From Ananas comosus (Eukaryota; Streptophyta; Magnoliopsida; Poales; Bromeliaceae), in NCBI RefSeq assembly GCF_001540865.1, contig NC_033640.1, forward strand, positions 7,785,827 through 7,849,826: 64,000 nucleotides of DNA, written 5' to 3'. A program made the position numbers and the translations under genes. This document shows positions 56,037 through 64,000 of the stretch, piece by piece; within the stretch, counting starts at the first letter, position 1, and each line of letters starts with the position of its first letter. Below the pieces are notes generated by a model. That model made no database searches, had not been told where the DNA came from, and saw nothing but the letters and a program-made list of their open reading frames with translations.

Positions 56037-56646
56037 TTAGAAAAGCTTCGGCAGAAAGAGCCGATCAACAAGATCTCTTTCGTCTTTAGAGAGAATTAAT
56101 GGTATTCCCTCTTTAGTAACTCTTACAAAGAAAATTTGGTCCGGATCTGTATCGGCCGAATTGATATGGCCGATCTCTTCTTCATTAATGTCTACCATTT
56201 GGGGACGCCCTTCGGCCCTGATTTCTTTCACTTTTTCTCTTACCAATCGGAATAGTTTTCTATGGAGTGTGGAAGGTACGCACTCGTTTGCGTGGATCCA
56301 GTCACGTCCGAGTAATAGGTTGTAATGGCTATCTGCATCTACTACAAAAAATGCAGTTCGTAGAGTTTTAGAACCTATCATAATTTCGGTTGTAAGTACT
56401 CCTCGAGCTTGTTGACCGCTTTCTGTGAAGTCAGTCATGATTGTGTCGGTTGGCTTCAATTCGTCCTCGCCCTTGCCTAACTTTCTGAAGAATGAAGTGG
56501 GCATGAAGTTGACCATCGCTCCGCACTCCACCATGACTCGGCCCACTGGCCGACCTTCTATCAAGGTCCGTATGAACAGAGGTCTCACAAATCTTGTCTG
56601 CATGGCCGAAGGTTCTCGAAAACCACCGCATCGGCCGGTTTGGCAT
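56037..56646 (-). pseudogene. Retroelement protease region, right (inverted) arm
   Basis: An inverted, diverged copy of 55438-55960: MQTRFVRPLFIRTLIEGRPV and HYNLLLGRDWIHANECVPST recur on the minus strand. The active-site stretch is altered to VECGA, so the catalytic aspartate is gone. The inner junction GAAGCTTTAGAAAAGCTTC (about 56032-56050) is itself nearly palindromic. Confidence 0.75.
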
Positions 56647-58722
56647 CCTCTAATTATAATTGAGCCACGGTTAGCCCAACTTCTTCATCCAATATCTCCT
56701 CGTCATATTCAATATACTATGCTTTGAAAGATTGTGACAGAGTATATACCATATTGACATCGGCTGGTCCTTCATCAGCAGCTTTCGATTGTATTCTTTG
56801 TTTCTTTTCTTCAGATTCCTTAGCCGTCTCGGCTGAGGAGTCACTCTCCATCTGTGCCTCCCTCTACTTAGGAGGCCATTTCTCTCTCTTGATGATTGTC
56901 TCGAGGGAGACTATTTTGTCCTCTAGCTCCTTCCTAGTCATCTTCTTTTCTGTTTCAGCCATGGCTGGCCGTTCTATTTTCGATTTTAACCAAGGAATGG
57001 GTGATGAACCACCCGCCTCATGATCATTTCGCATCGGGCGAAAAGGGTGTGGTGGCTCGTTAGGTCGTCTCTACACGTTCAACCTCATCCTTTTCGTTTC
57101 CTCGTAATTTTGTCTCGCCTCGGCTTGCATCCTCTGCTGCCGACACTTTTGTATTTTTGTTAACATCGGCCCTTGTCATTTGGTCGATGGTTTGACTTCG
57201 ACTTCGTGCCACTGATCTATTGGCACGTTTGCTGGTATCTTTACTGTTCTTAAATGATTCTTTAAAATCTCCATTCTTTTCCAGGGTCTCGGCCAGGGCT
57301 GTATGCTGAGCTAGTTGACTAATCTTCGACCAAAGAATTCTATGTCTCCCTCGGTCATCCCCTTGAACTCAGGTTCTGGTCTCGTCCTGGCTTGTTGCTA
57401 CCAGTGTAGCCGATACCCAGGAAATCTCTATTTTGAGCCGAATGGTTTCTCTAGATAACTCCATCGGCTATGATGTTCCTCTCTTCTACTATTGTAATAA
57501 TCGCGCAAGACTTTCTACATCAATAAGTCCTTGTTTTGAACTGAATCAACTTCTGGTTCAGATTCATTGGAGGTTTCGTCTGAGCTATCCTCCGACTTGT
57601 CATCTTCTTCATAAATCTCTTCCCATTCCTCAGGGAACGCCATCATTTCTCTCCATTCGTTGCTTCTTTTCATGTCGTTGATGATGACTTTCCAATCCTT
57701 CTTTGTCATTTCGGCTTTACACCTTATGCAAAGTCGAAGCGTCCTCTTGACATAAGCAATGTTTTCAGCGGTTTTCTTATTCGCGACCGCCTTTCCCTTG
57801 AATTCCACTATTCACCTGTGAAGGAAATGGATTCTTGTCAATTTTCATTTTTTTGTTTTCTTGATCGGCAAATATGAGCCGACCCTCATTTATCTCTTTT
57901 TGAATCTGCCTCTTAAAGGCTATACATTCATTTGTCTTATGGCTCTATGAATGGTATCATTTGCAATATCTTCTTCTTTTTAATTCTTCTACAGGAGGTA
58001 TTGTTTGACCCTCCTGTAATTGGATTCAGCCATCTTTTAGCAATTGATTAAAAATTAGATCGGTCTTTGATACATCAAACGAATATGTATATGCTGAAAC
58101 TCGTGTCTTAGCCTCACTAGATTTAGCAGGCTTTAACAAGGCACATTTATATGGCTGTCGGTTTTTAACCATCTTGGCTGCATATATTTCGGCTTCATCA
58201 GCCGAATCTTCAGCCTCTTCAGACAAATTCGGCTCTTCATGAGCCGAAGATTTTTCAAGGAAAGAAATGTTTTTTTTCTTTTCCTTTGTTCCACTCTTTG
58301 TTTCGGCTACATTTGGGCCGATTCTCATTATTTTCCTTTCGGAATTGCTCGTATTGAGCAACCTGAACTCCCAAATCGAATAGATTTAGAAAGTACTTAT
58401 CTTCAAAATGATCATTGATTTTAAAATGTAAACCGTTGAACGCCATTTTGGCAAATTCAGATTCCGGCATTCTCACAAAACAACGGCTCCTAGCCGTCTT
58501 AAATCGGTTCATATATTCTTCAACCGATTCACCCATCCTCTGTTTAAACTGAGCCAAATCAGCAACCGATAATTCCGATTCTGTTCTATAAAATTGTTCA
58601 TGGAATTTTTCTTCTAATTCGTTCCAGTCTCGGACGGAATTAGCCGGTAAACTCGTATACCAAGTAAAAGCCGTCTTGGTTAACGAGATGTTAAATAAGT
58701 ATACTAATTGATGGAGGAACAA
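56647..58722 (-). pseudogene. Decayed gag region, right (inverted) arm
   Basis: Mirror of 53290-55400: fragments 57808-57515 (KTAENIAYVKRTLRLCIRCK), 58361-58026, and 58722-58255 with LAQFKQRMGESVEEYMNRFK and FAKMAFNGL. Frameshifts separate them. Between 58705 and 58740 the sequence passes into the copy C 5' flank. Confidence 0.75.
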
Positions 58723-58859
58723 TGCTATAAGTACATTTAAAAAATACGTATAAATTTTACATAACTTCAGCCAAAAGTATTATTTTTCTACCTCTTTTAC
58801 AATCAAATCTTATGATTAAATAAAAATAAAAATATATGATAGTTAAGTCTAATTTTTTA

Positions 58860-59015
58860 TATCCGGCAGCAAACTAAAAATATGTTGAATCTCAACGTGG
58901 ACCACCACTTTATTGAACTTGTTCAGATCGATGTAGTGTAGATTCATCAATTCTTGCATCTGCAGCGTGGATATATAGTCGTTGCTTCAAATACAACATG
59001 TTTGTCAGGGACTTG
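58860..59015 (-). pseudogene. Copia gag fragment, third copy
   Basis: Same block as near 26150 and 29090 (ACGTGGACCACCACTTTATT, AAATACAACATGTTTGTCAG), now in the copy C 5' flank. Too short and broken to encode anything. Confidence 0.55.
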
Positions 59016-59343
59016 ATCAAAAACAAGAAAAATAAAAAGAAATTCATCCTGAAACTGCCTCAATTCACCAAAAAATGAAGCAGGATCGAGGTGGATAGCC
59101 CGTCTTCCTTTGATCCATCCTTATCCGTCAAAAACTCGCTTCCACTCAGATCGATCCCCAGTAGAATGATTATAAGTGAGAACAATAAATAAAATAAAAA
59201 TTAGTCCCTTCTAAATCTATCCTAATCAACCAAGAAAAATGGGGTAGGTGGGGACCATCCCACTGCTTGATCAACCCCATTTACATCCCTATTGTGATAG
59301 TATGTCGTTCACCCTATATTGATTTAAGAAAGTATAGAAAATA

Positions 59344-59510
59344 TTTTTTTTTTTTTTTGGAGAGTGGGTAGCACTCTACCCGCTTCGTTTATTTCTAAAT
59401 ATTTCATTTAGAAATAAACTTAGTTAGAAATGTGAATCAATTAGAATTCGAACTTGGGTCTCGAGTACTAACCACCAAACCTTTTGCCACTTGCTCTAGG
59501 GACAGTCGGT
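59344..59510 (-). mobile_element. tRNA-derived SINE, copy 4, with target duplication
   Basis: Reverse-oriented SINE with a T run at the left (its A tail), CTACCCGCTTCGTTTATTTC, the complement of the B box (AGAATTCGAACTTGGGTC) and GCCACTTGCTCTAGGGACAG. The flanks AGTATAGAAAATA (59331-59343) and AGTATAGAATATA (59511-59523) form a 13-bp duplication. The paralogous site 29472-29484 holds one AGTATAGAATATA and no SINE. Confidence 0.92.
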
Positions 59511-59694
59511 AGTATAGAATATAGTTAAAAACAAATTTCATCAACTAGTTTATATGCACACGCATAACGTGGTCGGGAAGGATTCATTCTTTGGCACTCC
59601 TCGGGGAGTTCTTAAGGAGTCTTCTTAATGGCCCTTTGATGGAGTGATGATATATATATATTCCACTTTGAGGTATATTGACAGTATTATTTTA

Positions 59695-61130
59695 TTTTTT
59701 AGAGAAATTTTATTTGTACATGCCAAAAGCTAGAGGGTATAGATCTTACACTCCCCGTTCTAAAATTTATAAAAATTCAAATATTTTTTAGTAAAAATTT
59801 TAAACAAAAGTTGATGTGTCAAATAGAGGATTAATGATTTTTGGATGGCGTAGGTGTAAGATGTACACAATATATATTCTACGTTTAGCCCTCAAACTAA
59901 AAATTTGGATGACATTTTCATTCTTAAATTTTAATTTATTATAATTTATGGTTCAAACTTTTATAATTATTACAATTAATGAGTGTTACAGTCCAATTTA
60001 ATTGACTAAATGTTAACACATTATTTCTACAAAATTAATGTGGTATCTTAATTATTAGTGTACAATCAATCACAATACTACTATATCACTTTCGTATTAG
60101 TGATATATCAATACTTAGTAAATTAAAGTGCTAGAAATTTTACTTATACATCCCAAAAGAGAGTATAGATTTTACACTCCTTATTTTATGATTCATAAAA
60201 ATTCAAATAGTTTTAGTAAAAATTAAAAAAAAATGATGTGACAAATAGAGAATTTATAATTTTTGGATGGTGTAGGTGTAAGATGTATACCGCACTTTAG
60301 AGTGTACTGATAATATTGCTCTATTATTTAGGATAAATTATACGAGTAATGCTTCAATACACCATATAAATCTTAACCATTTATTTTTTTAAATAGATGG
60401 TTCAGATGTAATATGATTCTAGAGGCGACCTACTATTCAGGCATAGATACCATTCAACAGGTACCTATTTAAATGGTATTTTGGTCTTAAAAAATATTTT
60501 GATCTACAAAACATATTTTATCCAACTAAGAATATTATAACTTTTTCAAATACCTACAACAATAGTTGGAATTCAAATTACAACTAAACTATAAATTTAA
60601 ATAGGTACCAACATAAAAAAACTTAATTATAAATCAAATATTTTTTTGAGTTGGATACTTAACAAACCGGGTATTATCTAATTTGGTAAGAGACAAAACT
60701 AAATAAGATACTTAATATTATAGGATGCTAGCAAATTTGTTATATACTGCTAATTTTTTTCCAATATTGTCATATTAACTAATTTAAATCGGTAACCTGT
60801 TCAATAGGTTACTTTATGTAAAATCCGACTATATCCTTTACTAATTAAGAATTTGATTTTAATACTTATGGTGTATTGAAGCATTGCTCAAATTATACAT
60901 TTAGCCCTCGAACTTGGTTCTTAAATTTTAATTTATTATAATTTATGATATGATTCGAACTATTATAATTATTATAATTAAGTGCTAATGCCTAATTTAA
61001 TTAGCTAAATGTTAACACATTATTTATATAAGACTGATGTGATATCTTAATTATTAGTGCATTATCAATCACAATACTAATATATCACGTTCATCTTAGT
61101 GACATATTAATACTTAGTAAACTAAAGTGT
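59695..61130. repeat. Tandemly duplicated promoter-distal segment of copy C
   Basis: About 59695-60130 (AGAGAAATTTTATTTGTACA..., GTTAACACATTATTTCTAC) is repeated in diverged form from about 60131 to 61130, the second unit being enlarged by the MITE at 60344. Copy B has one unit (about 29660-30130). Confidence 0.6.
60344..60889. mobile_element. Mutator-type MITE upstream of copy C, 546 bp
   Basis: Terminal inverted repeats GAGTAATGCTTCAATACACC and GGTGTATTGAAGCATTGCTC; perfect 9-bp duplication AAATTATAC (60335-60343 and 60890-60898). Noncoding. It ends about 590 bp before the copy C start codon and is absent from copy B. Confidence 0.88.
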
Positions 61131-61364
61131 CATCAATCAATACCTAGTAAACTAAAGTGCCAGAAATTACATCAAGTTAAACTTGGACAATCGTAGTGTC
61201 TCATCCGCCTACTAGTTTGAGGACGAAACGTACGATATTACCCTACTATTTGTCTTATCTAGCTAATTTATTCTACCGCAGATATACACATGATGGGGTA
61301 TTGTGATTGGACGTTCAAAGATAATGGTGTTAAAGGTACCCTTCATCAAACCCCAACTCAACCC

Positions 61365-61372
61365 TATAAATA
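61365..61372 (+). promoter_or_regulatory. TATA box of terpene synthase copy C
   Basis: TATAAATA in the same CTCAACCCTATAAATATG context as copy B, 105 bp before the ATG. Conservation between the two copies supports it. Confidence 0.6.
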
Positions 61373-61477
61373 TGCGCGAGTGTTACGCTTTGTATTGGGC
61401 ATTCTAAAAGAGTTGTTTTATTTTATAAAACATAAGCTCTACTTTTAATTGTGGGATTAATTGCACGGAGAGTGTGG

Positions 61478-64000
61478 ATGGAGAAGAGTAAGTTTAATCC
61501 TGAAAAAGTTGGGCGCAAATCTGGCGAGCATCACCCCTCGCTTTGGGGTGATTATTTCATTACCTGCAACCCAACATTTTCTTCACAACAGGCATGAATA
61601 TGTTTAATTTTTTCTATTATTTTGCCTTTTTTTTTCTTTTTTTTTTTTTTTTTAAATGAGAACAAGCAACATAGCTATAAGAGAGTTGCTAGCTATAAAT
61701 TCCTCCAACTCTGGTTTATAGATGTAACAAGAGATTTAGAATAACGAAACAAACTAAATTCAGTTTAAGAAACTGTTATAAATGCTAACCAGAAAAAGAA
61801 AGAAAATTGTTAAATATAAAAATATAAAAACACCGTTATCTACCAATTTAAAACTTGTAGAGTATAGCGGTTGTTTCATTTTTTTTTTTTTTTTTTTAAA
61901 TGGTACCGGAGCAGGAGGTTTCATTAATTTAAATCCAAGTCATATACCTATCACGCCGGGCACCTAGCATAATTGATTTTCTCCTATTTAATTTAAGTCC
62001 AACTTACTGGCCTATCAAAAAATCTTGAGTCCAGACATAAGAAAAAGTGTTAATTATAAAAGTATATAAATACCGTTCTCCATCAGTTTAAGATTTTAGA
62101 GCACAGCGGTTATTTCACTCATTTTTATAGGAGATTTGTGGTTTAAATCTCATATGTACTATATATCGTAGTGACTTTTCAGTTCCATGAATAATGCAGA
62201 AGTTATGGATGGAGCAGAAAGTTGAAGAATTGAAGGAAGTAGTAAAGGAAAAACTACGTAGTACTACTGATTTACATGAAAGTATGAGTTTGATTGACGC
62301 AATACAACATCTCGGAATAGACTATCACTTTGAAGAGGAGATCGACAAGGCATTAGACTGCCTCTACAATTCGGAGTTAGAATGCTTCGATCTCCATGAA
62401 GTTGCTCTCCGATTTCGGTTGCTTAGACAGCATGGATTTCGTGTCTCCGCAGGTAATTTAATTATTATCACATATTTGATTGATAGTAGTTTTGGATCAT
62501 CCCACTCACAAATTAAGATGCATGAAGCTTTTCCATACGAAGTAATTGACATAAATATTAAATATGTTAGAATATAATTGACTTAAATAGTATGTTTTCA
62601 AATTTGATTGGTCTCTTATTTCACGTGCCCATAAAACAGTTTGTAGTTAGAGCATTATTATTTCTATACACGACACTTTCTAACTTTCCAAGTACACAAT
62701 TATAATTTCGGACAAAAATATTACATTTGATTGATAGTAGTTTTGGATCATCCCACTCACAAATTAAGATGCATGGACCTTTTCCATACAAAGTAATTGA
62801 CATAAATATTAAATATGTTAGAATATAATTGACTTAAATAGTATGTTTTCAAATTTGATTGTTCTCTTATTTCACGTGCCCATGAAACAGTTTGTAGTTA
62901 GAGCATTATTATTTCTATACACGACACTTTCTAACTTTCCAAGTACACAATTATAATTTCGGACAAAAATATTACATTAATGGTTACTCAAAAGTATTAA
63001 GATAAAAGGACAAGTAATATCTATATATTCTTCCTATCTTGGACCTTTAATGCTATGCTAACATTATAAACAAATAAGTGAGAAGAAATTAAAGAATGAT
63101 TGTAATTAAGTCTATCTCACTTGCTATTCTATCTTGAAATTAAAGGGAGTATTATCAATGATCAGAATTGAATTGCTTGTACAGATGAGTTTACCAAGTT
63201 CAAAGATGACAAAGGGAATTTCACTGAAACCTTAAGGAACGATCCTAGGGGCTTATTGAGCCTATATAATGCGGCTTATCTCGGAACTCGTGGCGAGAAC
63301 ATACTCGAAGAAGCCATTTCATTTGCGAGAATTCACTTGGAATCTATAGCAAATAACTTGAAACCTCCACTAGCGAACCAAGTATCGCGCGCACTTGTGA
63401 CGCCATTGTCGAGGAGCGTGAAAAGGCTAGAGACGAGATATTACATATCCGACTACGAGATGGAGGATAAAAGGGATGATACTATATTTGAGCTTGCAAA
63501 ATTAGATTTCAATTTGTTGCAAACTCTTCATCGTGAAGAGCTCAAGAGTATCTCTTTGTAAGTTGCATCTATTCTCTCTCTTGCAAGAGCCAATGAATTT
63601 CCAATACATACCATAACTCTTTTTTGCAATCCTTGATCTGATCCTCGTAATTATTAAAAATCCTGTGAACGAATTAAAGTAAAATTTTCTTTTTATATTT
63701 TTATTTTTGATGCAGAAGGGCTTCATAATGCCATATTTTCATTCAAGATTAGATGTTAAATATATGCAATCTATAGTACTTAATGTATTATTCATGATAT
63801 TGCAGGTGGTGGAAAGATTTTGAACTCGAAGATAAATTATGTTATGTACGGGATAGAATTGTCGAACTCTACTTCTGGATTTTAGGAGTGTATTTTGAGC
63901 CTCATTATTCTCGTGCACGCATGATAGCCACAAAGGCGATATCATTTGTTTGCATTTTAGATGATACTTATGATGTCTACGGCACTTTGGAGGAGTGTCG
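61478..64000 (+). CDS. TPS-a sesquiterpene synthase-like gene, copy C, exons 1-4 (cut by window end)
   Basis: Exons 61478-61591, 62200-62452, 63185-63557 and 63806 onward are open and nearly identical to copy B. Motifs: [11 protein letters not shown] in exon 1 (copy B has EYHP), [10 protein letters not shown] and [14 protein letters not shown] in exon 4. As in copy B, intron 1 begins GC (CAG|GCATGA). Intron 2 has a 251-bp tandem duplication. Exon 4 continues past the edge, so the second metal motif and C-terminus cannot be judged. Inferred role: cytosolic sesquiterpene synthase using farnesyl diphosphate; product unknown. The 5' flank differs from copy B by a SINE, a Mutator MITE and a local duplication, so expression may differ. 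Confidence 0.88.
61826..62135 (+). mobile_element. TRIM relic in intron 1 of copy C
   Basis: Paralogue of 30808-31115: ACCGTTATCTACCAATTTAA, GGTACCGGAGCAGGAGG and AATCCAAGTCATATACCTAT. It has lost part of the internal segment relative to copy B. Confidence 0.5.
62475..62976. repeat. 251-bp tandem duplication in intron 2 of copy C
   Basis: Units at about 62475-62725 and 62726-62976 both start TTTGATTGATAGTAGTTTTG and end GACAAAAATATTACAT. Copy B has one unit (from about 31458). The second unit is closer to copy B than the first (for example GGACCTTTTCCATACAAAGT). Confidence 0.88.

Overview
The window is nuclear DNA of a flowering plant: AT-rich and intron-bearing, with a tandem cluster of type-a (TPS-a) terpene synthase genes surrounded by nested transposable elements. 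A monocot seems likely, but the sequence alone does not fix the species. Nothing bacterial or organellar was seen. Scaffold gaps (100 N and 25 N) and five isolated N bases show that this is a draft assembly.

Layout. 1-4200: inverted-repeat ('foldback') elements sitting in TA microsatellites, a hAT relic and a SINE. 4209-10.5k: a LINE on the minus strand with both ORFs open. 10.7-14.4k: a Helitron-like end, a hAT element with a nested foldback element, and a SINE. 14478-20651: terpene synthase copy A, seven exons, exon 2 lacking its splice donor. 20652-25.3k: its 3' flank, with a Helitron-like element, a Mutator-type MITE and a tandem TRIM array. 25.7-30.4k: Copia gag fragments, foldback elements and the 5' flank of copy B. 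30463-32768: exons 1-4 of copy B. 32.8-40.4k: transposon debris and both large gaps. 40661-40951: exon 7, probably of copy B. 40952-52.1k: a second version of the copy A 3' flank, enlarged by a CACTA element carrying a laccase exon, two Helitron-like elements and a 157-bp minisatellite. 52.1-58.7k: a decayed LTR-retrotransposon gag-protease region and an inverted second copy of it. 58.7-61.4k: the 5' flank of copy C. 61478-64000: copy C exons 1-4, cut by the window edge.

How it fits together. The repeating unit is 5' flank + terpene synthase + 3' flank, duplicated at least twice. Because the flanks are paralogous, one unit often preserves the empty target site of an element present in the other; this can be read for the CACTA, SINE, Mutator MITE, TRIM and Helitron insertions. 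The encoded proteins look like cytosolic sesquiterpene synthases: no transit peptide, an R-x8-W-like start, an RDR motif, DDTYD, and in copy A a complete NSE/DTE-type second metal motif. The decay differs by copy: A has lost a splice donor, B lacks visible exons 5-6 and has an altered motif in exon 7, and C is open as far as it can be read. B and C both need a GC-AG intron 1.

The least familiar signal is the large family of foldback elements: long near-perfect inverted repeats, capped by short palindromes, almost always embedded in TA microsatellites.
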